Source of the DNA: Nitrospirales bacterium
GTDB taxonomy: Bacteria > Nitrospirota > Nitrospiria > Nitrospirales > UBA8639
DNA: 64,000 nucleotides
Assembly (NCBI GenBank): GCA_021604005.1
Contig: BQIV01000024.1
Span: 1-64,000 of the forward strand
Direction: 5' to 3'
Shown here: piece after piece, positions 56,338-64,000 of the stretch
Layout: every line of letters begins with the position of its first letter
Numbering within the stretch: position 1 is the first letter of the stretch
Notes under the pieces: generated by a model
The model's database searches: none
What the model saw: only the letters and a program-made list of their open reading frames with translations
What the model was told of the DNA's origin: nothing
Position numbers and translations under genes: made by a program

Positions 56338-57087
56338 TCAGGCCACAAGTAGAGGTTTGGGCATCACATTCAATTTTGTCAGTTTCTCTAAATCATCTTT
56401 AACCACAACGTACGGTGTATCCGTCCAGATCCATGTTTGATTGTCGGGACCATGAATTTGCACACCGGTAAAGACTGCATAGGATACAGGGTCATTATTA
56501 ACCGTCAGATAGATCATGCGTTCGAGATCTTCTCGAATGGCACTATGCGCAATTTTGGTCAGGGTGACTAAATCAGGAACTTCTCCATAGCGAATTTTTT
56601 TCAACATCCGTTGCTTCAAGAGACTGAGTTCAATGTCATCTGAGTCAAAATCCAAAGTGATTGAGCCATTGGCAAGTTCTTTTTGTAATCCGAACAATGC
56701 CCCGCACGCATGCGAGACATCCTTTCGGCCAGACCGGTAACAATTGCCGATGACACCTTCGGCATCAATACTAATATGCGGAAACGCAAAGTAGACAACC
56801 CGTTCTTCCCCATCCTCATTTGGTGAATGATGACTCGCTGTCTTGAATCCAGTTTTCCCCAAATACAGCATGCCCGCCAAGCTGGAAAAATCAAAGACAT
56901 GCGTCCACGCCTTTTCAATCTCTTCTATCAAATTTCGGGTCAGTTCATCACGACACACGCTGGCACAGACAATGGCATTTGTCGCGTGAAACCCATATCC
57001 ATGTAAGGCTTCTGATGTTCGTTGTATATAATCTGATGAACGCATTGCTCCAGGAAAATGAGTCTCCACCGTTTCTTCAAACCCCAT
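56338..57087 (-). CDS. LCIB/LCIC-family (theta-type) carbonic anhydrase
   Basis: A 249-residue protein resembling limiting-CO2-inducible protein B. It opens ETHFPGAMRSSDYIQRTSEA, then shows ASVCRDELT (Cys 45 and Asp 47), SSLAGMLYLGKTGFKTASHH (His 86/87), YFAFPHISIDAEGVIGNCYR and VSHACGALFG (Cys 128). In characterised members two cysteines and a histidine bind zinc with a nearby Asp-Arg pair; candidates for all are present. The reaction would be CO2/bicarbonate interconversion. It lies between two anion carriers that could move bicarbonate. No signal peptide, so cytoplasmic. Confidence 0.78.
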   Translation of the reverse strand: MGFEETVETHFPGAMRSSDYIQRTSEALHGYGFHATNAIVCASVCRDELTRNLIEEIEKAWTHVFDFSSLAGMLYLGKTGFKTASHHSPNEDGEERVVYFAFPHISIDAEGVIGNCYRSGRKDVSHACGALFGLQKELANGSITLDFDSDDIELSLLKQRMLKKIRYGEVPDLVTLTKIAHSAIREDLERMIYLTVNNDPVSYAVFTGVQIHGPDNQTWIWTDTPYVVVKDDLEKLTKLNVMPKPLLVA

Positions 57088-57749
57088 CTAACAATCTCGT
57101 CCTTCCTTGCACGTTCATGGGTTCGCAACCCCCATCGTTATGATTTACGCCACGTGTTATTCCAAAACGATCACCATTCCCTACACTAAGCAAATCTTAT
57201 TCCAGAAACAGAACATTCAGAAAAACCCCAAAATACAAAGGAAAATGCCAGTCTAATGATAAGCCTCTCAAAAAAACTCAAGAGATTCAAAGACAATTGA
57301 TTTGATTCGCACAAGCAAACTGAGCGTTTTCACTCAATATGGGAATGTAGAAAAAAGCCGCTGCCTACTCCGGCTTCGTTGCTCGTCGTTCGTTGCTCGT
57401 ATTTCGTGGGAAACGTCCTTCATGTTTTTCTGCTGCCTATACCACAGACTCGTCACGTTTCATGTCTATCAACACGGCACTTCATAATTATTTGTGCAAT
57501 CGGACAGCATCAAAACAGCATGACTTCTCAGACAAGTATCGCTCACAGATATGATTGTCCTGAGTGCTTCATTGTAGAAAATCACGTATTTCTTATATAC
57601 TCTCAGCATTTTTACGACAACATTGCCATACGTTGCCAACAAGAACACCAAAGACAACATATCTATCTGCGACCAATCGAATAGATGTTCTGCACAAGCA
57701 ACCTATTCCACATTCATCTCTTGGCTCCCAATAGATCGATAGCCTGTTA
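57088..57749. other. Divergent intergenic region (LCIB-type and SulP genes)
   Basis: About 660 bases between genes that point away from each other, so promoters for both should lie here. ATTTGTGCAATCGGACAGCA at 57491-57510 recalls the GCGCA/TTGTGC motifs upstream of the stress genes, but only weakly. No gene seen. Confidence 0.4.
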
Positions 57750-59513
57750 ATGGAACGCATACGCGAATACCTCAAAGACTTTAATTTCACAGAAAACCTC
57801 CAAGGGTTAGGCAGTCACGTTCGCGGTGACGTCTTGGCAGGCATTACCGTGGCGATGGTGGTTCTTCCGATGGCTCTGGCTTTTGGAGTGGCCTCCGGCC
57901 TTGGTGCTATTGCCGGCATGTGGTCCGCGGTTGCTGCGGGCCTTGTTGCCGGTCCCTTAAGTGGATCCGCCTGGTCGGTGGGGGGACCGACCGGACCGAT
58001 CACCATTCAAATCCTGACCATTGCCCAGACCCATCAAACATCTGATGGCACTCCGGACTTAATCTTTATTTTTACAACTATTGCCTTAGCTGGCTTTATC
58101 TTGATTGTGTTGGGCCTTCTAAAGCTCGGACAGTTTATAAAGTTTACCCCGTATTCCGTCATTTCCGGATTCATGACCGGACTAGGGGTTTTATACATGC
58201 TGCTTCAACTCAATCCCTTTCTCGGCCTTGACGGAGTCAAAAGCATCACGGCTGCTATCACGGAATTGCCGTGGAGTCTCACCCATGCGTCACCGGCGGC
58301 AATGGGGATTGGAATGTTGACCTTACTGCTCGTCATCGCGTGGCCGAAAATCTCGCCGGTGCCCTGGTTGCCCGGCCCCTTAATTGGCTTGCTAGCTGGA
58401 ACAATCACAACCGTTGCGTTAGGACTAGATATCCCTACGATTGGGGATATCCCGACCGGCTTACCCAGCCTGTACCTTCCTGATCTGACGCTCCTTGAAT
58501 CCGCCTTTGTCCCCGCTGCCGCCCTCGCCGGCCTCTGCATTTTCGATAGCCTACTAACCTGTCTCATTGTCGATAATATGACCGGGACTCATCACAACAG
58601 CGATCGTGAACTCGTCGCACAAGGTTCCGCGAATCTATTTTCTGGACTTGTCGGAGGCTTAGGAGGCGCCACCAACACCATGCCATGTGTCGTCAACATT
58701 CAAAGTGGAGCGCACACACGATTAGCTTCGATGACGATGGGTCTCGTCTTACTATCATTCATCCTGGGGCTTGGCCCGCTGGCGGCTTCAATTCCGCTTT
58801 CGGCTTTAGCGGGAATTCTCTTGAAAGCTGGATATGACATTTTAGATATGCGGGTCCTCCCTGTGGTCCGGCGCCTGCCCACATCCGATCTCTTGGTGTT
58901 TGGACTTGTCGTCTTTATGACCGTGTTTTGGAATTTGCTCTCGGCCATGGCCATTGGACTAGCCGCCGCATTTTTTCGGTTTGTCAAAGATCAAGCCGAT
59001 CGGTATATTGCCGACCTCGACCGACGGAATGAAGATGTGAAGCAAGAAGAAAATGATCTTATTTTTGCCTTTGCGCGAGACCATGCACGGCAAATTAGCC
59101 TTAATGGAGAAAATAGAGGAGAGATCAGCGGTCGGTTCGAGCACATTGTGCGAGATCGCATTGTCTTTGTCCGCCCTCATGGACCATTATTTTTTGGAGC
59201 CATCGATTGGCTCAATGAAACGGTCGAACATCTTGAAGGAAAAGATGTCCTCATCATCCGGTGCAAATGGCTAGATGAATTAGATTTATCGGGAGCCTAT
59301 GCCTTAGGCGATTTAATCGAAGCGGCAAATAGTCGTGGAGTAGAGGTCCTGACTGCCGGTATGTCGCCGAGAACTCGTCAGGTGCTTGAAGATTTGAACG
59401 AACTGTCCCGGCTCAAAGAAGATCACATTTGCACACACTTTAATGAAACCCTCGAGAAAGCCGTACAGATAATCGAACAGAAGACAGTCGCCGCCTCCTC
59501 CAACACACTCTGA
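57750..59513 (+). CDS. SulP-family anion transporter with STAS domain
   Basis: A 587-residue membrane protein. The transport domain has VRGDVLAGITVAMVVLPMAL, GPLSGSAWSVGGPTGPITIQ, FTPYSVISGFMTGLGVLYML, LIVDNMTGTHHNSDRELVAQ, GSANLFSGLVGGLGGATNTM and PLSALAGILLKAGYDILDMR. A cytoplasmic STAS domain follows from about residue 465 (RIVFVRPHGPLFFGAIDWLN, LDELDLSGAYALGDLIEAAN). The family moves sulfate or bicarbonate; the neighbourhood of sbtA and an LCIB-type enzyme favours bicarbonate, as in BicA, but substrate is inferred. It differs from SbtA in having no sodium-site family link that I can read. Confidence 0.87.
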   Translation: MERIREYLKDFNFTENLQGLGSHVRGDVLAGITVAMVVLPMALAFGVASGLGAIAGMWSAVAAGLVAGPLSGSAWSVGGPTGPITIQILTIAQTHQTSDGTPDLIFIFTTIALAGFILIVLGLLKLGQFIKFTPYSVISGFMTGLGVLYMLLQLNPFLGLDGVKSITAAITELPWSLTHASPAAMGIGMLTLLLVIAWPKISPVPWLPGPLIGLLAGTITTVALGLDIPTIGDIPTGLPSLYLPDLTLLESAFVPAAALAGLCIFDSLLTCLIVDNMTGTHHNSDRELVAQGSANLFSGLVGGLGGATNTMPCVVNIQSGAHTRLASMTMGLVLLSFILGLGPLAASIPLSALAGILLKAGYDILDMRVLPVVRRLPTSDLLVFGLVVFMTVFWNLLSAMAIGLAAAFFRFVKDQADRYIADLDRRNEDVKQEENDLIFAFARDHARQISLNGENRGEISGRFEHIVRDRIVFVRPHGPLFFGAIDWLNETVEHLEGKDVLIIRCKWLDELDLSGAYALGDLIEAANSRGVEVLTAGMSPRTRQVLEDLNELSRLKEDHICTHFNETLEKAVQIIEQKTVAASSNTL

Positions 59514-59775
59514 CCGAATCTTCGACGATCACATCTATCGCGAACCCACGTACATTCAAATCAGTGGAATATTGTTCTCGCACGCACACCACACATCAAG
59601 AAAGGCCTCTTACAATTAGAAGGGATGGTATAGTATTTTAACTTTTTCTCAGTTCCTATGATCTAACGCCTACAGGCCAGTCCGCAGAGGGTAAAACCCT
59701 AGGACGATAAGCAATGCATGTGATGAATGAGGGAATGGGAATGCTCCATGTTCTTGAGCAAAAGCTCCTCCTCCA

Positions 59776-59961
59776 CTATAGCAAATCCAAATACACTCCA
59801 AACATAAACATATCATGATCTCCGGGCGGTACCATCTATCAACGAAGAGAAATTCCTTGAACCGGCTATAGCCGGTTCAAATAACTTCCGCTCGTTGAAA
59901 CATGGTACCGCGCGGAGTTCGTGGTATTCTTCTGATTGGAATTTATTTGGATTCGCTATAG
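59776..59961. repeat. MITE-like inverted element with CTATAG ends
   Basis: Two copies of the dispersed repeat face each other. The left end CTATAGCAAATCCAAATAC (59776) mirrors the right end TATTTGGATTCGCTATAG (to 59961), and the centre is a perfect 24-base palindrome (TTGAACCGGCTA, 59857-59868, then its complement). The whole is an imperfect 186-base hairpin. Single units occur at 18.4 and 49.0 kb. No transposase frame is inside, so a nonautonomous mobile repeat is the best reading. Confidence 0.65.
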
Positions 59962-60530
59962 AGTGCAAGGGAAGGAAAAGATGCAGTTGAGACTTGAATG
60001 CCAACGAATGCGAAATGTATCTAGACACTCGTCTCATGACAAAGACGAAAATGCAATACACGCACTTCACTCAAATTCTTGACATGATCGCCCAGGTTAT
60101 CAGCAGTATGAGTGTAAACGCTTCCATGTGACTGTACCTCTGTATCGGTGAGTAATCTTCTTCAGTGGTTGCGAGCAAGGTAAATGCCAGATTGTCTGAC
60201 ACACCGCATTCAATGAAACAGCTAGATATTTCGCGCACTTACGAACGCCAACTCTCTTCGGTATACCCACGGCTCTTCTGGACTGTGCGATTTCATATAA
60301 CGCATACAGTACGTAATCGCACAATTTAAAGCAGTTGACGCATCTGCGTAAAACTCTATCTCACGACAGGGTCAATGCTAGATCATTCCAATCTCAGCAC
60401 GTTGGCCCGGTACAATTGTGCAAAAATTGTTTGATTCAAGAAGTGCGACCTGAAGCTTGAGATTTCAACAGCTACCTATCAATTACTTCAATTCCCCATT
60501 AAACACCTCATTGATGTTCGGACAGGAAAT

Positions 60531-60685
60531 TGCGCTACTTCGCACAAGATGTTTCGATCGAATACGCACAATTTCATGAAACGACATGATCTCTTCCACT
60601 GAAACATTTCTAAAAAACCCTTATTTTTCATTGCTATAGAAGACATTATGATATAGGAGTACAACATTGGTATATCCTTTGCTGT
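60531..60685 (+). promoter_or_regulatory. Conserved upstream block, first copy
   Basis: This block is repeated with many matches at 62661-62823, each time upstream of a small gene plus a universal stress gene. It starts with the dyad TTGCGC-N6-GCACAA (60530-60547), then the perfect palindrome TTCGATCGAA, then an A/T-rich run and TTGGTATATCCTTTGCTGTC. A promoter with one or two operators is the simplest reading. A related partial motif (ATTGTGCAAAAATTGTTTG) occurs near 60414. The rest of 59962-60530 holds no gene I can support. Confidence 0.5.
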
Positions 60686-60814
60686 CACCCTGGACATAGT
60701 ATTTATTCTAGCCCAGAACTAGCGACACGCCTGTTGGGATGCGGAACACATTCAATGTACGTACACAACAGCTTTCAACAGATATCAAGCACATGACCCG
60801 ATGCCCTTCTAAGC

Positions 60815-61012
60815 ATGATTGAAAAAGAACAAAAAACTACGGACGCAGACCAGCAGGTCACCGAGACTGACTCTCAGCTTGATGAACGTGAACATCAGTT
60901 ACTGGAGACCTACAAAACCTTGCAGAAATACGCCTCACAACATTTTTCATGTGATGAGTCCGCCGCCGGCCTCGCGCAGTTGTCAAGTGAACGGAAGTTT
61001 TTCGAGCCTTGA
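60815..61012 (+). CDS. Small conserved protein upstream of stress protein, first copy
   Basis: A 65-residue soluble, acidic, helical protein (MIEKEQKTTDADQQVTETDS, then REHQLLETYKTLQKYASQHF, SCDESAAGLAQLSSERKFFEP). The block QLLETYKTLQKYASQHFSCD is nearly repeated in the small protein at 62936, which proves selection on the frame. Its end overlaps the start of the following coding unit's leader by a few bases. I know no family. A regulator or partner of the double stress protein is a guess from context. Confidence 0.65.
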   Translation: MIEKEQKTTDADQQVTETDSQLDEREHQLLETYKTLQKYASQHFSCDESAAGLAQLSSERKFFEP

Positions 61013-61029
61013 AGCAAAGGAACGCGAGT

Positions 61030-61980
61030 ATGACCAACCTCAAAGATTCACTCCTTCCACAAACCAAACTCCTGCGACCCAAAACAAACAGTCTGACAAC
61101 GTCAACCCTCGACAACAACACGACTCTCACGCCGTTCAATCTGTGTCGTATTTTCCACCCCACCGACTGCTCGGCTGAAAGTACGTTGGCTTTTATCCAT
61201 GCACTAAAAATAGCTCAAGCAACCGGTGCCGAATTGAGCATTTTTCATCGCGAACAGAGCAGAGAGAAAAAGATTCTCCCAACCTTGAACGATTCCCCTC
61301 ACGTTCGAACTACCCTCACAGAGTGGGGAAAACAATTCAGTGCGTCTGAAAAAAGCCAAGATGAAAAAAATGGATTTTCTGTTGAGAAAATCTTGGCAAT
61401 GCCCTCAAACGCAAAGAACGAAACGCGACAATATTATCGAGACAATTCTACTGATCTGATTGTTCTTACGACTCACCAGCACCATGGTTTCTGCTTTTTC
61501 TCTTCTTACAGGACCGCCGAGGCCATAACGTCTACGTATGGAGTCATGACCTTAGTGGTCCCGTCAGGCTGCCAAGGGTTTGTGTCGCCTCTTGATAGGA
61601 CTGTCACGCTAAACCGCATTCTCATTCCGATTTCGTCTACTCCTGATCCACAGACTGCTATAGATGCGACATCGGCCATGGCTCAAATATTAGGAAATCC
61701 TGAAGGTGTCTTCACATTGCTTCATATTGGATGTGAACAAGATATGCCAAACATAGAGTTGCCGGATCATCCAGGATGGACATGGAAAACCACGATCAAA
61801 ACAGGGAAGGTCGTCGACGAGGTGTTATTCGAAGATGCTGAGCAGTCCTTCAATCTTATTGTTATGACCACACGAGGCCACCAACATTTTCTCGAGGCCA
61901 TACTCGAAACCACAACCGAAAGTGTGATGCAACAGGCACGATGCCCCATCCTTGTGCTACCAACACTCTCACCATCATAA
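61030..61980 (+). CDS. Double-domain universal stress protein, first copy
   Basis: A 316-residue protein from ATG 61030 (AAAGGAA upstream); an in-frame TTG at 61009 overlaps the small gene's stop. Two UspA units: residues about 40-180 (RIFHPTDCSAESTLAFIHAL, DLIVLTTHQHHG, TLVVPSG) and about 190-316 (LNRILIPISSTPDPQTAIDA, FNLIVMTTRGHQHFLEAILE, ARCPILVLP). The second unit ends with the usual GRGH-like loop and PILVLP strand, while the first loop is diverged, so ATP binding may be limited to one unit. Its paralogue starts at 63168. Confidence 0.85.
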   Translation: MTNLKDSLLPQTKLLRPKTNSLTTSTLDNNTTLTPFNLCRIFHPTDCSAESTLAFIHALKIAQATGAELSIFHREQSREKKILPTLNDSPHVRTTLTEWGKQFSASEKSQDEKNGFSVEKILAMPSNAKNETRQYYRDNSTDLIVLTTHQHHGFCFFSSYRTAEAITSTYGVMTLVVPSGCQGFVSPLDRTVTLNRILIPISSTPDPQTAIDATSAMAQILGNPEGVFTLLHIGCEQDMPNIELPDHPGWTWKTTIKTGKVVDEVLFEDAEQSFNLIVMTTRGHQHFLEAILETTTESVMQQARCPILVLPTLSPS

Positions 61981-62013
61981 ATCATGCACACAACACACCC
62001 TCTTTATCTTCAT

Positions 62014-62040
62014 AAAGGTGTGCTAAAAGGCACCTCTTTA
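62014..62040 (+). terminator. Weak hairpin after the first stress gene
   Basis: AAAGGTG and CACCTCTTT flank a ten-base loop, followed by AAAA rather than T-rich sequence. It could end the first stress transcript. Low certainty. Confidence 0.3.
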
Positions 62041-62119
62041 AAACGCTTGACTGTGCGTGCCTAGCTTGCCATAGACAGACCAGGTCGGCAATCAAGGCTC
62101 TCCTGATTGGGGAAACCTG

Positions 62120-62460
62120 CCTCATGCGCGGTCTTTTTTCGCGTCATCGTCCGGGCTCGCCCCCTTCCTTATGCCGTGTGCTCGCGACTGGACCACGTCA
62201 ATAGCACAAACCGTTGGAAGTTGTACGTCAGATTCTTCAGCCCGATCTGTGCTCGCGCCCGAACCCGGCCAATCATGCGAACAAATTTTCTGCCCATCGC
62301 CATGACGAATGCCCGAAGACATGTTCAACCCGGACACGAATCCCTGAGCAGCGTTGGTTGATCGCTTGCGGGTCAACAGTCAAAGGCCCTCCCTGAGCCC
62401 CCTTGTCGTGAATCTTGACCCGCAGCTGCCGTTTCTTGAGTGTGCCTTCAATCTCCTCCG
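62120..62460 (-). pseudogene. IS5-type transposase C-terminal remnant
   Basis: Minus-strand translation shows, across frames, HDKGAQGGPLTVD, then IRVRVEHVFGHS (the conserved R.EH.FG block with the last catalytic residue) and MIGRVRARAQIGLKNLTYN, the usual end of IS5-family transposases. At least two frameshifts break it and the N-terminal half is missing. It lies between the two copies of the stress unit and may mark how they were separated. Confidence 0.65.
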
Positions 62461-62660
62461 CCGATAGGGGCCATGCCCGAGCGCATGTGCTAAAAACTAT
62501 TTCTCCATCATCAGCTACCCAATCTTGACGTGGAGCGTCTGTTGGACCTGCTCGTGCGTAGCAGTTTCTCCAAGCCCCGCTCCAAACACGTTTTCAGCCT
62601 TTGTGACCAACGGCTTCTTCTAGCAGTCGATTCAATACAGCTTTGATATCTGGAAGGACC

Positions 62661-62823
62661 GGACATTGCGCTAGTTCGCACAAAATAGTTTGATCAAATG
62701 CGCTCAATCTCATTGAACAACATAACGCCTTCTTCCGTAGAAATTCCACAAAAACACCTATTTTTCAGCGCTCTCAAATAACCACCGAATACTAACAAAT
62801 TTTTGGTATACCCTTTGCTCTCG
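62661..62823 (+). promoter_or_regulatory. Conserved upstream block, second copy
   Basis: Matches 60531-60685: dyad TTGCGC-N6-GCACAA at 62666-62683, then TTTGATCAAA where the first copy has TTCGATCGAA, then CTTCTTCC, an A-run with TATTTTTCA, and TTTGGTATACCCTTTGCTCTC shortened to its core. The palindrome in the middle is kept although its bases differ, which points to a functional dyad upstream of the gene at 62936. Confidence 0.5.
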
Positions 62824-62935
62824 TTCATAAGCATCATGAAACCTCCATCATTCAAGAACAAACTCATTGATACAAGGAATAGGCTTGAATGTATTTACAC
62901 AGAAATGTATCAATTGCTAACCAAGAGGTGATCTG

Positions 62936-63100
62936 ATGTCGACTCTTAGTATGATCGAGAAAAAAGAACGAAACGCTGTGAAGAGAGAAAGTCCAGCCAC
63001 TGAAATTCATCAGCAACGTGATGCACACGAACAGCAATTTTGGAAGACCTACGAAGCTTTGCGAAAATATGCCTCTCAACACTTTTCATGTGATAGCTAA
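62936..63100 (+). CDS. Small conserved protein upstream of stress protein, second copy
   Basis: A 54-residue protein (MSTLSMIEKKERNAVKRESP, then HEQQFWKTYEALRKYASQHF, ending SCDS) closed by TAA at 63098-63100. AAGAGGTG lies a few bases before the ATG. It shares the TYxxLxKYASQHFSCD block with the 65-residue protein at 60815 but ends directly after it, so the extra tail of that copy is not essential. It is 67 bases upstream of the second stress gene. Confidence 0.65.
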   Translation: MSTLSMIEKKERNAVKRESPATEIHQQRDAHEQQFWKTYEALRKYASQHFSCDS

Positions 63101-63167
63101 CCTTTAGTAATTGTGGATATGTAGAACACATGAAAGACAGCGAGCCGGCAATCAAAGGAGCACGAAT

Positions 63168-64000
63168 ATGAATATTCTCAAAAAATTTTCTGTTCCACAA
63201 AACGAATCTCGATTTCTCGAAACGAACACCATCGATGCTTCAACTTTTGCCAAGCAAACAACTCTACCGAGTTTGAATTTTCGCTGTATCTTTCATCCCA
63301 CCGACTGTTCTGCTGAAAGTAGAGTGGCTTTTGTCCATGCGCTGAAAATGACTGAATCCACCGGTGCAGAACTGCGTATCTTTCACAGTGAAAAGAGCGA
63401 AAAAAAACCGACTCTTGCAGCCTGGGAGAATTTCCCTCGGGTTCGAACTACACTCGCACAATGGAAAAAACAACAGGGTGAACCGGAAAGGAATCAAGGC
63501 GAACGGCCAGGCTTTCATGTTGAAAAGATATTGGCCTATAGCACAAACGCAAAGAACTCTATTCTTCGCTATCTTCGGGACAAACCCTGTGACTTAATTG
63601 TTTTGACCACTCATCATCGACATAATTTCGGCCTACGTTCTTCTTATGGCATTGCGGAAACCATTGCGTCTGAGTCTGGAGTCATGACCTTGGTTGTTCC
63701 GCCAGGGTGCCACGGTTTTGTTTCACCTCTTGATGGAACCGTTACCTTAAACCATATTCTCATTCCAATTACTTCGATCCCAGACCCACAACCGGCAATC
63801 GACGTGGCATCGGTCATGGCTCAAAGATTAGGGAATTCTGAAGGTGCCTTCACGCTCCTCCACGTAGGCCATGAAGAAGACATGCCGAAGGTGAAATTGC
63901 CCATTCACCCAGGATGGACTTGGGATACCGTTATCAGAAGCGGTCAAGTGGCTGAAGAGATTTTTTCCGAAGATGCTGAGCAGTCTTACAATCTTATTGT
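63168..64000 (+). CDS. Double-domain universal stress protein, second copy (runs off the window)
   Basis: ATG 63168 with AAAGGAG upstream; 277 codons are in the window and no stop is reached. It is a clear paralogue of the protein at 61030: FRCIFHPTDCSAESRVAFVH, CDLIVLTTHHRHNF, MTLVVPPGCHGFVSPLDGTV, HILIPITSIPDPQPAIDVAS and SEDAEQSYNLIV at the window edge. Both stress proteins keep the same two-unit layout and the same gene order after a small protein, so the whole unit was duplicated. Confidence 0.85.
   Translation, partial: MNILKKFSVPQNESRFLETNTIDASTFAKQTTLPSLNFRCIFHPTDCSAESRVAFVHALKMTESTGAELRIFHSEKSEKKPTLAAWENFPRVRTTLAQWKKQQGEPERNQGERPGFHVEKILAYSTNAKNSILRYLRDKPCDLIVLTTHHRHNFGLRSSYGIAETIASESGVMTLVVPPGCHGFVSPLDGTVTLNHILIPITSIPDPQPAIDVASVMAQRLGNSEGAFTLLHVGHEEDMPKVKLPIHPGWTWDTVIRSGQVAEEIFSEDAEQSYNLI

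Overview
The window most resembles chromosomal DNA of a Nitrospirota bacterium, possibly a marine or brackish Nitrospira. This is inferred from gene content, not from an rRNA or other marker gene, none of which lies here. The hints are a Rieske/cytochrome b complex in which a full-length cytochrome b carries a fused cytochrome c domain, a FecI/FecR/TonB iron locus, an alginate-export-type porin, a soluble transhydrogenase, an SbtA bicarbonate carrier, many TonB receptors and many decayed insertion sequences.

Layout. 1-324: end of an efflux adaptor. 0.9-1.9 kb: CcdAB toxin-antitoxin and a DUF4926 protein. 2.25-9.2 kb: iron uptake locus with ECF sigma factor, FecR anti-sigma factor, STN-type TonB receptor, PepSY-type inner-membrane protein, VOC protein and ExbB. 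9.9-18.2 kb: a second outer-membrane uptake cluster (amidohydrolase with a His-rich stretch, TonB receptor, BNR/sialidase-like exported protein with a CVCCR motif, TlpA thioredoxin, small exported protein, second TonB receptor), which looks like metal or metal-chelate handling. 18.2-24.5 kb: accessory graveyard with repeats, VapB and a broken VapC, an IS3 element, IS30, IS630 and PIN-toxin remnants, and an apparently intact TIR-like protein of the PF10137 type. 25-30.5 kb: exported EEP phosphodiesterase, DUF899 protein, CBS protein, sugar-phosphate nucleotidylyltransferase, and an SPFH lipoprotein with a partner lipoprotein. 31-34.3 kb: IS200 with a nonsense-interrupted transposase, IS3 remnant, CBS protein, ZIP-transporter pseudogene. 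34.9-41 kb: a complete RND efflux operon whose inner-membrane pump is split into two reading frames. 41.7-44.3 kb: orphan ModA-like binding protein and an ArnA-type nucleotide-sugar enzyme. 44.7-48.2 kb: cytochrome b-c, Rieske protein and transhydrogenase. 48.5-53.2 kb: single-domain response regulator, NtrC-like regulator without a DNA-binding domain, porin. 54.1-59.5 kb: SbtA, an LCIB/theta-type carbonic anhydrase and a SulP/STAS anion carrier, together an inorganic-carbon acquisition island. 59.8-64 kb: a palindromic repeat element, then two copies of a unit made of a regulatory block, a small conserved protein and a double-domain universal stress protein; the second copy runs off the window.

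The most interesting candidates are the inorganic-carbon island, the amidohydrolase/TonB/BNR/TlpA cluster, the duplicated stress unit with symmetric base changes in an upstream dyad, and the HTH-less NtrC-like regulator. The intergenic space is rich in imperfect palindromes ending in CTATAG, which look like a MITE family. I saw no tRNA, rRNA or CRISPR array.
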